Source: Bacteroidales bacterium (GTDB lineage: Bacteria; Bacteroidota; Bacteroidia; Bacteroidales; UBA932). Taken from it: DNA of 64,000 bases. Position numbers and translations under genes: made by a program. Where the stretch lies: assembly GCA_017458265.1 (NCBI GenBank), contig JAFTFV010000033.1, positions 1-64,000 of the forward strand, written 5' to 3'. The number at the start of each line of letters is the position of its first letter. Within the stretch, counting starts at the first letter, position 1. Below are positions 34,610 to 44,369 of the stretch, in pieces. Below the pieces are notes generated by a model that saw only the letters and a list, made by a program, of their open reading frames with translations, was not told where the DNA came from and made no database searches.

Positions 34610-35515
34610 ATGAGTAAAAAAGGTATCCTCGTCATAGGCAGCAGCAACACTGACATGACAGTCAAAACCAAAGCCCTCCCCCGTCCCGGAGAAACCGTCC
34701 TTGGCGGCGTGTTCACCATGGGCGCCGGCGGCAAGGGCGCAAACCAGGCAGTGGCGGCACAGCGCCTCGGAGGCGACGTGAAGTTCATCTGCAAGGTCGG
34801 CAAGGACATTTTCGGAGACAACTCCATCGCACAGTACGAAAAGGAAGGACTGGACACAAGCGGCATCTTCCGCTCCGAACTCCCTTCCGGAGTTGCCCTC
34901 ATTTCCGTGGATGAGCACGCAGAAAACTGCATCGTGGTGGCCTCCGGCGCCAACGGAGACCTCTCTGAGGCCGATATCGAAGCATCCCGCAGAGACCTCG
35001 AAAACTGCAGCATCCTGCTTCTCCAGCTTGAAAGCCCCATCGGCAGTGTTCTCAAGGCTGCGAAGATTGCACACGAGGCCAGAGCAACGGTGGTCCTGAA
35101 TCCGGCTCCCGCCTGTGCCCTCCCGGAAGAAATCTTCCGCTACATCGACCTCTTCATTCCCAACGAGACAGAGCTTTCCTCGTTCAGCGGCATCCAGGTG
35201 GCCGATATCGCATCGGCAGAAAAGGCAGCATCGGCAATGCAGGCAAAGGGCGTAGGGAAGCTCATTGTCACAATGGGGAGCAAGGGGGCGCTAATCTGCG
35301 AAGGCGGTCCATCCGTTTTCGTTCCTGCCCATAAGGTAAAGGCTGTCGACACCACCGCAGCTGGAGACACTTTCTGCGGAGCTCTCTGCGTGGCTGTTTC
35401 CGAGGGGAAAACCCTCAAGGAGGCCACAGAGTTCGCAACGGCGGCATCGGCCCTTACAGTGCAGAAGATGGGAGCACAGAATTCCATCCCTTTCAGAAAA
35501 GAAATTAACCTTTAA
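34610..35515 (+). CDS. rbsK: Ribokinase
   Basis: PfkB-family kinase (301 aa) that phosphorylates ribose at O5 for the pentose phosphate pathway. It has the N-terminal signature GAGGKGANQAVAAQRLGGDV, the substrate-side SSNTDMT with Asp near residue 15, FIPNETELSSFSG, and the anion-hole/catalytic block VDTTAAGDTFCGAL. These follow ribokinase more closely than fructokinase or adenosine kinase. First gene after operator O2, followed after 12 bases by a sugar transporter; it names the likely sugar of the locus. Confidence 0.92.
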   Translation: MSKKGILVIGSSNTDMTVKTKALPRPGETVLGGVFTMGAGGKGANQAVAAQRLGGDVKFICKVGKDIFGDNSIAQYEKEGLDTSGIFRSELPSGVALISVDEHAENCIVVASGANGDLSEADIEASRRDLENCSILLLQLESPIGSVLKAAKIAHEARATVVLNPAPACALPEEIFRYIDLFIPNETELSSFSGIQVADIASAEKAASAMQAKGVGKLIVTMGSKGALICEGGPSVFVPAHKVKAVDTTAAGDTFCGALCVAVSEGKTLKEATEFATAASALTVQKMGAQNSIPFRKEINL

Positions 35516-35527
35516 AGAAATAACGCT

Positions 35528-36541
35528 ATGTTTATCGTCGGAAGTTATTCGCTTGCAGTAGTATTCTGCTTTATTACCATGCTCTGCTGGGGTTCCTGGG
35601 GAAACACCCAGAAACTGGCAGCAAAGAGCTGGAGGTACGAACTCTTCTACTGGGACTATGTCATCGGCATGGTTCTGTTTTCCCTCCTTCTGGCTTTCAC
35701 CGCCGGCTCCATCGGCTCTGAAGGACGTCCTTTCCTCCAGGACCTTGGCCAGGCAAGTTGGGCAAGCATCGGCTGGGTGCTCCTTGGCGCCGTTGTCTTC
35801 AACGTCTCCAACATCCTCCTGTCTGCTTCCACCTCGATCGCCGGAATGTCGGTAGCCTTCCCTCTTGGTGTGGGCATAGCGCTTGTAATGGGCGTACTTA
35901 ACAATCTCCTCCTCCATCCCGTAGCCGGACAGAACACCACCCTTCTGTGGGTTGGCGTCGCTCTGGTCGTCATCGCAGTCATCTGCAACGGCGTTGCATC
36001 AGGCAAGGTCTCCAATGAGCAGAAGGATCCTAAGCAGAACCGCAAGGGCATCATCCTCGCCGTGTGCGCAGGTCTCATCATGTCCTTCTTCTCTGCTCTG
36101 GTCTACAACGGCGTAGACCTTGACAACTTCGCCGCTCCCGCAGCCGGCAAGGTCACACCTTACACTGCAATGGTTATCTTCTCCATCGGCGTGTTCCTGA
36201 GCAACATCATCGTGAACACCATCGTCATGAAGAAGCCCTTTGTGGGAGAGCCCGTCACTTACAAGCAGTATTTTGCAGGCAACTTCCCCACCCACCTTGT
36301 AGGTATGCTGGGCGGCGCCATCTGGGGCCTTGGTACTGCACTTAACTACATCTCTGCCGGCCAGGCCGGTGCAGCAGTTTCCTACGCCCTCGGCCAGGGA
36401 GCTCCAATGATCGCCGCAATCTGGGGCGTCTTCGTATGGAAGGAATTCAAGGGCGCCGGAAAGAACGTCTACGGCCTCCTGGGCCTCATGTTCGCCCTGT
36501 TCATCGCCGGTCTTGCATGTATCGTTGTCGCTGGAATGTAA
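35528..36541 (+). CDS. Sugar permease of the GRP/RhaT-like (DMT) type
   Basis: A 337-aa inner-membrane protein with ten hydrophobic segments in two related halves, as in the glucose/ribose permease (RbsU/GRP) and rhamnose permease branches of the DMT superfamily. WGSWGNTQKLAAKSWRYELF near the N terminus and GQGAPMIAAIWGVFVWKEF in the last helices are characteristic of this branch in Bacteroidetes. Between rbsK and susC, it very probably imports ribose, or the sugar released by the locus enzymes, from the periplasm. Confidence 0.8.
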   Translation: MFIVGSYSLAVVFCFITMLCWGSWGNTQKLAAKSWRYELFYWDYVIGMVLFSLLLAFTAGSIGSEGRPFLQDLGQASWASIGWVLLGAVVFNVSNILLSASTSIAGMSVAFPLGVGIALVMGVLNNLLLHPVAGQNTTLLWVGVALVVIAVICNGVASGKVSNEQKDPKQNRKGIILAVCAGLIMSFFSALVYNGVDLDNFAAPAAGKVTPYTAMVIFSIGVFLSNIIVNTIVMKKPFVGEPVTYKQYFAGNFPTHLVGMLGGAIWGLGTALNYISAGQAGAAVSYALGQGAPMIAAIWGVFVWKEFKGAGKNVYGLLGLMFALFIAGLACIVVAGM

Positions 36542-36553
36542 TAAAAATAAGGT

Positions 36554-39457
36554 ATGAGAACATTCAAGAATATAATCCTTGCCTTTGCAGCCCTCCTCTC
36601 CGGAGCATCGGCCTTCGCACAGAGCAAGAACATATCCGGAAAGGTTGCCGATGAAAGAGGCGACGCCCTTCCCGGTGCAACCGTTGTCGTGTCCGGAACA
36701 AAGGCTTACGCCATCACGGACATTGACGGAAAATACGCACTCCAGGCCCGTCAGGGACAGGAAATTACCGTGAGCTACCTGGGCTATGATGACTACGTAT
36801 TCACCGTAGGCGCAGCCTCCGTGTACAATATCTCCATGCAGCCCTCCGAGGCCACCATGCTCAACGAATCCGTAGCCATCGGTTACGGCACCACCACGAA
36901 GAAGGAAGTGACCGGATCTGTGGTGAGTCTCAAGAGCGACGATTTTGACAAGGGGTCGTTTACTGATGCTACCGGAATGCTTCAAGGCAAAGTTGCCGGT
37001 CTGTCAGTTACGAATCCCAACGGTGGCGACCCTAATGGCGGATTCGAAATCCTTCTCCGTGGCACCAACACTTTGAGTGCCGGGCAAGGTCCGCTCATTA
37101 TCATCGATGGAGTTGTTGGGGCCGATATTTCCACAATCAACTTCCAGGAAGTCGAAACCATGGATGTGCTTAAAGACGGCTCAGCAGCCGCCATCTACGG
37201 CACCAGAGGCACAAACGGCGTAATCATCATCACCACCAAACGCGCCTCTAGTGGAAAGACCTCCGTGGAATATGATGGCCAGGCATCCATCCAGACCGTA
37301 AGGTCAAGGGCCGTGCCGATGACGGCAGAAGAATTCACATACGCTATTGAGAATTATAAACCGACTTCTTCCGCATCTCTTTACGGAGAGAATACCGACT
37401 GGTTTAAAGAAGTTACTCGCACTCCTTTCAGCCATAAGCATAATCTTGCAATTTCAGGCGGAACAGAGTCATTCTCTCACCGCACGGTTCTCAACGTTGA
37501 GCAAAATCAGGGCATGCTTCGCGGCAATTATGCCGATAAGTATTTGTTCCGAACCAACGTAAGGCAGGAAGCCTTGAAGGGTTGGGTAGTATTTGATTTT
37601 AATCTCCGTTACGGAAAACGCCAATATGAAGGAGCCAGAACTGGCATCTTCCGCCAAGCTTTCATGCATAACCCGACAGAGCCTGTTTATGATGAGACAG
37701 ACAAAGATAATGGTGGATACTACACAATTTCAAGCATGGATTATTATAATCCTGTCGCTATGCTCAATGAGCGATCCAGTCAGTCTACTGTAGACAATGT
37801 GGGAGTCAATGGCAGGGTTACGCTCAATGTATTATCCATACCTGGTCTAAAATGGGATAATTTTGTCAGCTACATTTCAAACCGCTATGAAAATAGGGAT
37901 TATAGAACGCGTTTCTATCCTGGAGAAACCGGGAAAAAAGGTATAGCTGAAGTTTCTAACTCAGCATCTGAGGACATTCAGTTCGAAAGCACTCTTCAGT
38001 ATTCTCATAAATTTGGGCAGCACTCTCTCCAGGCAGTTGCTGGTTATACTTTTCAAGAAATAGGTTCATGGAGCAGTTATATGAGCAATTATGGCTTTGA
38101 CACTGACTTCTTTAAAACAAACAATATCGGAGCAGGAAGCGCCCTTAAAGCATCACAGGCAGACATGTCATCAAGCCGAAGCGGTAGCCGGTATATAGCT
38201 TTCTTCGGACGTGTAATGTACAATTATGCAGACAAATATCTCGCATCTGTTTCGCTTAGGGAAGATGGGTCATCACGCTTTGGCGTAAATAATAAATGGG
38301 CATTATTCCCCGCAATAAGCCTAGGCTGGAGAATCACTCAAGAGGACTTCATGAAGAACCTTACATGGATTGACGAACTGAAGTTCCGTGCAGGCTATGG
38401 CGCAACCGGCAATCAGGACTTCTCCAATTACCTTTCAATTTCCAGAGTAGAGCCAGTTGGACGTTTCTACTATGACGGTGTATGGGCTAATGCGTATGCT
38501 CCTTCAAGCAACGCGAATCCCGACCTCCGCTGGGAAAGAAAGAGTGAGTGGAATATCGGTTTGGATTTTACGCTCTTTAAAGGCCGTTTGAGTGGAACAA
38601 TTGATTATTACAACCGTAAAACCACGGACCTTATTTATAGATACAAAGTTCCTGTTCCTCCTTATGACTATGATGAATATTACACCAATGTGGGTTCCAT
38701 TTCCAATAGCGGTATCGAGCTTACACTCAACGGAGCCCCTGTCAAAACAGAGAACCTAACATGGAACACAACTCTCACTTTTGCAAAGAACACCAACAAA
38801 CTTCTCAAATTCACTAATGAGGAATTTCAGGGTGAAGAATACCGCACAGCATGGCTTAATACTCCTCTTGGAGCCTATAGCCAAAGACTAATTGAGGGAG
38901 AAAGCATCGGCGCCTTCTATGGTCCTCACTCTCTTGGCATCAAATCATCTGGCAATCAAGATCTTGAACAGCTCAGTGAGAATAATTGGATTTACTTGGG
39001 CTCTGCATATCCTGACTTTACTTTAGGATGGAGCAACTCTGTCAAATATGGCCCGTTCACCCTTAGCGCAACACTTCGCGGCTCATTCGGCGGCAAAGTA
39101 TTTAACCAAATGCGTGGTGTCTATGAAAATATAACCAACCTTGGACTCCAAAATGTATTGGCTTCATGGCTGGATGATCCTTCATACACTGGCAAAGTGG
39201 TTTATTCCGACCGCTATCTGGAAGACGCAACATATGTTAAACTGGATAATGTTACTTTCTCATATGACTTACCATATAAGAATGATTATGTAAAAGGCAT
39301 TCGCGTATATGCAACAGGACAAAACCTTTTGTGCATTACCAGATACACAGGTGTGGACCCAGAGGTTAGACTTACTGGCCTCGCTCCCGGTATTGAAGGA
39401 ACTAGTTATTATCCTCGCACACGCATGTTCACTCTTGGTGTTAACGTAAAATTCTAA
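36554..39457 (+). CDS. susC: SusC/RagA-type TonB-dependent transporter
   Basis: Outer-membrane transporter, 967 aa. Signal peptide ends SAFAQ; a carboxypeptidase-like domain (ISGKVADERGDALPGATVVV, about 25-105) is followed by the plug (EVTGSV, MLQGKVAGLSV, PLIIIDGVV, IYGTRGTNGVIIITTK) and a long barrel ending TLGVNVKF. It takes up oligomers or conjugates bound by the SusD lipoprotein encoded 3 bases downstream. Odd feature: codon use is GC-rich like the neighbours up to about 36,990 and AT-richer thereafter, so the plug and barrel appear exchanged while the N-terminal part is resident. No anti-sigma/FecR pair is near; regulation is probably by the LacI-type protein. Confidence 0.95.
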   Translation: MRTFKNIILAFAALLSGASAFAQSKNISGKVADERGDALPGATVVVSGTKAYAITDIDGKYALQARQGQEITVSYLGYDDYVFTVGAASVYNISMQPSEATMLNESVAIGYGTTTKKEVTGSVVSLKSDDFDKGSFTDATGMLQGKVAGLSVTNPNGGDPNGGFEILLRGTNTLSAGQGPLIIIDGVVGADISTINFQEVETMDVLKDGSAAAIYGTRGTNGVIIITTKRASSGKTSVEYDGQASIQTVRSRAVPMTAEEFTYAIENYKPTSSASLYGENTDWFKEVTRTPFSHKHNLAISGGTESFSHRTVLNVEQNQGMLRGNYADKYLFRTNVRQEALKGWVVFDFNLRYGKRQYEGARTGIFRQAFMHNPTEPVYDETDKDNGGYYTISSMDYYNPVAMLNERSSQSTVDNVGVNGRVTLNVLSIPGLKWDNFVSYISNRYENRDYRTRFYPGETGKKGIAEVSNSASEDIQFESTLQYSHKFGQHSLQAVAGYTFQEIGSWSSYMSNYGFDTDFFKTNNIGAGSALKASQADMSSSRSGSRYIAFFGRVMYNYADKYLASVSLREDGSSRFGVNNKWALFPAISLGWRITQEDFMKNLTWIDELKFRAGYGATGNQDFSNYLSISRVEPVGRFYYDGVWANAYAPSSNANPDLRWERKSEWNIGLDFTLFKGRLSGTIDYYNRKTTDLIYRYKVPVPPYDYDEYYTNVGSISNSGIELTLNGAPVKTENLTWNTTLTFAKNTNKLLKFTNEEFQGEEYRTAWLNTPLGAYSQRLIEGESIGAFYGPHSLGIKSSGNQDLEQLSENNWIYLGSAYPDFTLGWSNSVKYGPFTLSATLRGSFGGKVFNQMRGVYENITNLGLQNVLASWLDDPSYTGKVVYSDRYLEDATYVKLDNVTFSYDLPYKNDYVKGIRVYATGQNLLCITRYTGVDPEVRLTGLAPGIEGTSYYPRTRMFTLGVNVKF

Positions 39458-39460
39458 GTC

Positions 39461-41008
39461 ATGAAAAAGATTGTTTATATCGCATCTGCCGCATTTTTAC
39501 TTGCCGCCTGCACCAATCTTGACGAGCATCTGTATTCCCAGATATCAAAGCAAGATTTTCTTTCTTCGCAAGATAATCTTGTACTTTATACGTCACGTCC
39601 ATATACCATGTTGCAGAATTGGGGCGCCGAACAAAGTTACTGGACTCTTGTACTCCAAATAGGCAACGAAATGGCAGTCCCACAAGCTTATAATGGATCC
39701 TGGGCCGAGACTCGCTACGGAGAGCTTCAAACTCATGATATCCCTGAAAGCAATAAGCTTGTAAGAACAGGTTGGGAGTTTTGCTTCAACGGCATCTCAG
39801 CTTGCAATGACGCATTATCCGAGTTGGAGGCATTATCAAAGAACCCAACTGTAGAAAAAAGCATTGCTGAAGTAAAAGTACTGAGGGCGTATTATTACCT
39901 TATGGCTATTGACCTCTGGGGTAACGTTCCTTTTTCCATTAGCAAAGAGGAAAAGGACTATCCTGAGATGAAGGATCGTGCATTCATGTATAATTGGATT
40001 GAAACAGAGGTAAAGGATAATCTTAACGCACTGGAGGCCGTTCCGTCAGCAGCAACGTATGGACGTGTGACTCAGGATGTCGCCAAATTCATTCTTGCCA
40101 AATTGTACTTGAATGCTCAGGTTTATACTGGCACCCCCAAATGGGAAGAAGCCGCATCAATTTGTAAGCAGATTATTGAAAGCGGCCACTTTTCCCTTAC
40201 AAAAACATATGCTGAGAACTTCGCTATTTATAATGAAGGTTCATCTGAGGCAATACTTGCCATCCCTTATAGCAGCACATTTACCAGCAAAGGGTTCTAT
40301 ATGTTTGCACTTACACTGAACACAGATCTTGAAAAAATATGGAAAATCGGCGACACTTGGAATGGCACTCATATGGGACAGCCCGACTTTATGGCAAGAT
40401 ATGATTCCAACGATACCAGAAAGAAGGATACATGGTTATTTGGACCAGTTTATGACCTCAACGGAAACCGCTGGCAGTATCAGGATGGCGTTGATGAAAA
40501 CAAGCAACCAGTAATGAAAGATTACAGCCTTGAAGACATCAATATCGATGAAGATAAATTCAAGCATGGCATTGACAGACTAGATGGCGCCAGAATTATC
40601 AAATGGCCATACCAGGGAGATGGAACTCTCAACAGTTATACCGTTGACATGGAAAACGACTTTATCCTTATGCGCTATGCCGATGTCGTCCTGATGTATG
40701 TAGAATGCCTTCTCCGCCAGGGAAAAACCCTTGAAGCATCATTAGTGCCTGAATTCATGGAAATACGCACCCGAGCCGGCCTGCTGCCGTTCACGGCCTT
40801 GAATCTCACCCTTGACACCTTCTTTGAAGAGCGTCAGAAAGAGATGGCCCTGGAAGGATGGGTTCACAATGACCTTGTCCGCTTTGGAAAGTATCTTGAT
40901 GCATGGTGGGCAAAACCAGCAGATTCTAAAGCCACCAATATCCTGCTTCCTATTCCAAAAGAAATGCTGGGCGCCAACCCTAAGTTGAAACAAAACCCCG
41001 GATATTGA
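39461..41008 (+). CDS. susD: SusD/RagB-type surface glycan-binding lipoprotein
   Basis: A 515-aa lipoprotein (MKKIVYIASAAFLLAAC, lipobox LLAAC) that sits on the SusC barrel as a lid. The family features are present: TPR-like helices, ISACNDALSELEAL, VLRAYYYLMAIDLWGNVPF (residues about 140-160), DVAKFILAKLYLNAQVYTG, and a C terminus with MRYADVVLMYVECLLRQGK and QEMALEG-like ERQKEMALEGWVHNDLVRFG. AT-rich except for roughly the last 120 codons, which return to local codon use. The substrate cannot be read from sequence; neighbours point to a ribose-containing ligand. Confidence 0.94.
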   Translation: MKKIVYIASAAFLLAACTNLDEHLYSQISKQDFLSSQDNLVLYTSRPYTMLQNWGAEQSYWTLVLQIGNEMAVPQAYNGSWAETRYGELQTHDIPESNKLVRTGWEFCFNGISACNDALSELEALSKNPTVEKSIAEVKVLRAYYYLMAIDLWGNVPFSISKEEKDYPEMKDRAFMYNWIETEVKDNLNALEAVPSAATYGRVTQDVAKFILAKLYLNAQVYTGTPKWEEAASICKQIIESGHFSLTKTYAENFAIYNEGSSEAILAIPYSSTFTSKGFYMFALTLNTDLEKIWKIGDTWNGTHMGQPDFMARYDSNDTRKKDTWLFGPVYDLNGNRWQYQDGVDENKQPVMKDYSLEDINIDEDKFKHGIDRLDGARIIKWPYQGDGTLNSYTVDMENDFILMRYADVVLMYVECLLRQGKTLEASLVPEFMEIRTRAGLLPFTALNLTLDTFFEERQKEMALEGWVHNDLVRFGKYLDAWWAKPADSKATNILLPIPKEMLGANPKLKQNPGY

Positions 41009-41010
41009 TT

Positions 41011-42774
41011 ATGAAAAAACTGTCAATTATAACCCTCTGTGTGCTTCTTCTGGCATCCTGTGCCCAGAAGCCGCTGGAGATAACGCGTACACAGCTCAAG
41101 GACAAGATTGCCGGGGCCTGGCTTGGCCAGATGGTTGGCAACATCTACGGACTTGAATACGAAAACAAGTTCGTGGATGAGCCCGGCGAAGGTCCATTTG
41201 TCTTCAACAAGGCAATGCGCAAGATGTCTGCAGTGGACGGAGCCTTCTCCGATGATGACACAGACGTCGAGTACCTCTACCTGATGATGATGGAGAAGTA
41301 CGGAATAGACATTACGTACGAGCAGGTTAAGGAGGGCTGGATGTACCATATCCGTGACAGGGTTTGGCTCGCAAACCGCGCAGCCCTGGGCCTCATGCAC
41401 TACGGATTCACCCCTCCGTATACAGGCAAGAAGGAATACAATCCCCACTGGTTCCAGATTGACCCTCAGCTGATCAATGAAATCTGGGCCTATACCGCAC
41501 CGGGCATGCCTGCATATGCAGCGGGCATATCCGACTGGGCCGCCCGCATCACATCCGATGACTGGGCCGTATCCCCTACCGTAGTGTACGGAGCAATGTA
41601 CTCGGAAGCCTTCTTCGAGAAGGACATCCCTACGCTGATCCGCCACGCCAAAGAGTATCTTCCCAAGAAGGACCGCTTCCGCGCTATCATTGACGAGTGC
41701 CTTGACCTGTGGCAGAAGAATCCCGACGACTGGAAGGCCTCCAGAAAGGTCATTGCCGATGAACTGTATGTCAATGAAGAAGACATGACCAAGAGCATCT
41801 GGAATGCAGACCTGAACGGCGCCATGGGCATCCTGTCACTCCTCTACGGAGACGGCGACATCGAGAAGACTCTCCTCATTGGCTGCGCACTCGGTTTTGA
41901 CTGCGACAACCAGACTGCTACGATGTGCGGCCTCCTGGGTGTAATCAACGGCCTTGGCGGAGTTCCGCTGGACCGCGCCATGCCCTTCGAGCACTGGACC
42001 AAACCGTTCAATGACAGGTATATCAATGTAACCCGTTACGACATGCCCGACGCCTCCATCGAGGACATCATCGAGCGCACCGTTGTGCTGGCAGAAAAGA
42101 TTATCCTTGCCCGCGGCGGCTCTGTACGTGAAGAAAACGGTGAAAAGATTTACACCATCAACACCAAGGCACGTTTCAAGCCCGTCAAAGAGGCCGGTGC
42201 GACATTCACGCTTCCCGCAAAGCACGGGCGCAACCTTGCCAAGGATGCAGCGGAGATCCTTGCCCTTACCCGCGAGACAGACCGTGCTACGCTTGACTCC
42301 TGCTGGCTTACCATTCCAGTGAGCTACCGCGCATACACCGTGGATGTAATCAACGATGGTGTAACCGGAGGAGCCGGTGCTGCCTTCTATTCTCTTGGAA
42401 GCAAATCCAACGCTCCCAAACGCGACTTCTTTGGCTACCGCTGGGATGAGCCAATTACCACTGACATGATTTCCTTCCACTACGGACCGCTCGAGGAGTT
42501 TGGCGGCTGGTACAGCAACCTGCACCCTGAATACCTGGATGAAAACGGCAACTGGCAGCCCCTGGATGCAAAGGTCACTCCGGATTGGCCTTTCAGCGAC
42601 GAAGTTTTCTTCCAGCCCCACAACGGAGAATTCATCTTCACCTTCCCCAAGGTCACCACAACTGCCGTACGTGTAATTGGTGACGATGCAGTCCTTATCC
42701 ACTGGAACAAGTACACCAAGGACGTATCTGCATTCATCTCCATAACAGAACTCGAAGTTTATGAAGCGAAGTAG
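41011..42774 (+). CDS. ADP-ribosylglycohydrolase-family lipoprotein, paralogue A
   Basis: A 587-aa exported lipoprotein (lipobox LLASC). Residues about 25-370 form a DraG/ARH-type alpha-helical hydrolase: KIAGAWLGQMVGN, metal-binding SDDDTDVEYL (Asp81-83) and GFDCDNQTATMCGLLG (Asp297, Asp299) supply the two halves of the dinuclear metal site. This family cleaves N- or O-glycosidic bonds to ADP-ribose and related ribosides. A beta-rich domain (about 430-587, ending SITELEVYEAK) is probably a binding module. Most ARH proteins are cytoplasmic; export to the envelope is notable. ATG at 41011 fits the signal peptide, 2 bases after the susD stop; overlaps paralogue B by 14 bases. Confidence 0.82.
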   Translation: MKKLSIITLCVLLLASCAQKPLEITRTQLKDKIAGAWLGQMVGNIYGLEYENKFVDEPGEGPFVFNKAMRKMSAVDGAFSDDDTDVEYLYLMMMEKYGIDITYEQVKEGWMYHIRDRVWLANRAALGLMHYGFTPPYTGKKEYNPHWFQIDPQLINEIWAYTAPGMPAYAAGISDWAARITSDDWAVSPTVVYGAMYSEAFFEKDIPTLIRHAKEYLPKKDRFRAIIDECLDLWQKNPDDWKASRKVIADELYVNEEDMTKSIWNADLNGAMGILSLLYGDGDIEKTLLIGCALGFDCDNQTATMCGLLGVINGLGGVPLDRAMPFEHWTKPFNDRYINVTRYDMPDASIEDIIERTVVLAEKIILARGGSVREENGEKIYTINTKARFKPVKEAGATFTLPAKHGRNLAKDAAEILALTRETDRATLDSCWLTIPVSYRAYTVDVINDGVTGGAGAAFYSLGSKSNAPKRDFFGYRWDEPITTDMISFHYGPLEEFGGWYSNLHPEYLDENGNWQPLDAKVTPDWPFSDEVFFQPHNGEFIFTFPKVTTTAVRVIGDDAVLIHWNKYTKDVSAFISITELEVYEAK

Positions 42775-44368
42775 CATCATAGCACTTATCCTCATTGCCG
42801 TGGCCTGCACCCAGGCCCCGGCAACCAAGGATGTCACACTCACCAAAGACGCCCTTATGGACAAGATAATGGGCGGCTGGGCAGGTCAGACCATAGGTGT
42901 AGTCTACGGTGCACCCACAGAGTTCAAGTTCTGCGGAACGCTTATCCCCGAAGAGATTCCTATCGGCTGGGGAGACGGATATGTCAAGCATTGGTGGGTG
43001 CGCAAGCCGGGCTTGTTCGACGACGTGTACAACGACCTCACCTTTGCAGAGGCATTCGAACAGCTTGGGCTGGATGCCACATCAGAGCAGCTTGCCATGC
43101 GCTTTGCATACGCGCCTTATCACCTTGCACACGCAAACCAGGCAGGCCGCTACAACGTGCGCCAGGGCATCATGCCTCCGGAATCCGGCAACTGGATGAA
43201 CAACCCCCACGCAGACGATCTGGACTTCCAGATCGAGGCGGATTTCGTAGGTCTCATGTCCCCCGCGATGATTCCTCAGGCACTTGACATTGCAGACCGC
43301 GTAGGCCATATCATGAACAGCGGCGATGGCTTCTACGGAGGAGCATACGTAGCGGGTCTGTATAGCGCCGCTTTTGCAGAGAACGACCCGGCAAAAATAG
43401 TGGACATGGCTCTTGAGGCCATCCCCCACGAGAGCACCTTCTGGCAGTGCATCAACGACGTGCGTATGTGGCACAAGAAGTATCCGGCCGACTGGAAAGC
43501 CACCTGGTTCGAACTCCTCAAGAAGTGGGGTACGGATACAGGCTGCCCCAAGGGAGTTGGGCTTAGTTTTGACATTGATGCGAAACTCAACAGCGCATAT
43601 GTGACCATCGGCATGCTTTATGGAGGCGGAGACTTTGGCCGTTCCATTGAGATTGCCACTCGCTGCGGACAGGATTCGGACTGTAATCCTGCAACCGTCG
43701 GCGGCGTTCTTGGCGTAGTCCTGGGCCTTGACAATATTCCCGAGTTCTGGCGTACCCCGGTGATGGAAATCTGGGACCTCGATTTCGAAGGAACAGATGT
43801 TTCCCTTGCAAAAGGCGCGGAATACAGTTTCAACCAGGCCCTGCAGCTCATCGAAAAGAACGGCGGAGAAGTACGGGAAAACGATGTAACCATCCCCGTA
43901 GCCAAACCTGAGATGCTTCCTCTGGAGCAGAATTTCGTGAACACTTATCCTCTCATGCGTGACCAGAAAGACGCCTGGCTTGAAAAGGAATACGAGTTTG
44001 ACTTCTCCGGCAACGGCTTCGTAATCTGGGGTAACCTGGTATGCCTCAGAGGTATCACTGCAGACTACGCCGCACGCGTTGCCAAAAAGCATGTGGGCTC
44101 TGAAGTATTTGCCATGGCAGAAGAACAGGATCCTTACGTGGCAGAGATAGAAGTTTGGATTGACGGCGCTCTGGACCAGGTTTCCATCCTTCCCATGAAG
44201 GGAACTTCGCGCAAGCTTGAACCTGCATGGAAGTACTGCATGGACGAAGGCCGCCATCATGTAAAGCTTGTCTGGCGCAACGCAAAACCTGACACTTATC
44301 TACTTAGAATCAACGCCATCGAATACTACAGCGAAAAGCAGAACAAAGACACCTATTATCACAACTAG
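42761..44368 (+). CDS. ADP-ribosylglycohydrolase-family lipoprotein, paralogue B
   Basis: A 535-aa lipoprotein (signal peptide with lipobox IAVAC) of the DraG/ARH family. The core begins LMDKIMGGWAGQTIGVVYGA. The first metal motif appears as LFDDVYNDLT (Asp87, Asp88, Asp92) in place of the usual DDT, and the second as GQDSDCNPATVGGVLG (Asp305, Asp307). It aligns with paralogue C without gaps over the first 310 residues (about two thirds identical in the segment around ESGxWxxNPHADD), but only loosely with A. A C-terminal beta-sandwich (about 400-525) looks like a galactose-binding-type module. Reaction presumably cleavage of a ribosyl glycosidic bond outside the cytoplasm. Confidence 0.8.
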   Translation: MKRSSIIALILIAVACTQAPATKDVTLTKDALMDKIMGGWAGQTIGVVYGAPTEFKFCGTLIPEEIPIGWGDGYVKHWWVRKPGLFDDVYNDLTFAEAFEQLGLDATSEQLAMRFAYAPYHLAHANQAGRYNVRQGIMPPESGNWMNNPHADDLDFQIEADFVGLMSPAMIPQALDIADRVGHIMNSGDGFYGGAYVAGLYSAAFAENDPAKIVDMALEAIPHESTFWQCINDVRMWHKKYPADWKATWFELLKKWGTDTGCPKGVGLSFDIDAKLNSAYVTIGMLYGGGDFGRSIEIATRCGQDSDCNPATVGGVLGVVLGLDNIPEFWRTPVMEIWDLDFEGTDVSLAKGAEYSFNQALQLIEKNGGEVRENDVTIPVAKPEMLPLEQNFVNTYPLMRDQKDAWLEKEYEFDFSGNGFVIWGNLVCLRGITADYAARVAKKHVGSEVFAMAEEQDPYVAEIEVWIDGALDQVSILPMKGTSRKLEPAWKYCMDEGRHHVKLVWRNAKPDTYLLRINAIEYYSEKQNKDTYYHN

Positions 44369-44369
44369 G

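Noticed and set aside
41836..42864. Minus-strand open frame across ARH paralogues A and B (342 codons)
   Set aside because: Spans the end of one real gene and the start of the next and has no recognisable content; likewise 43082-44260.
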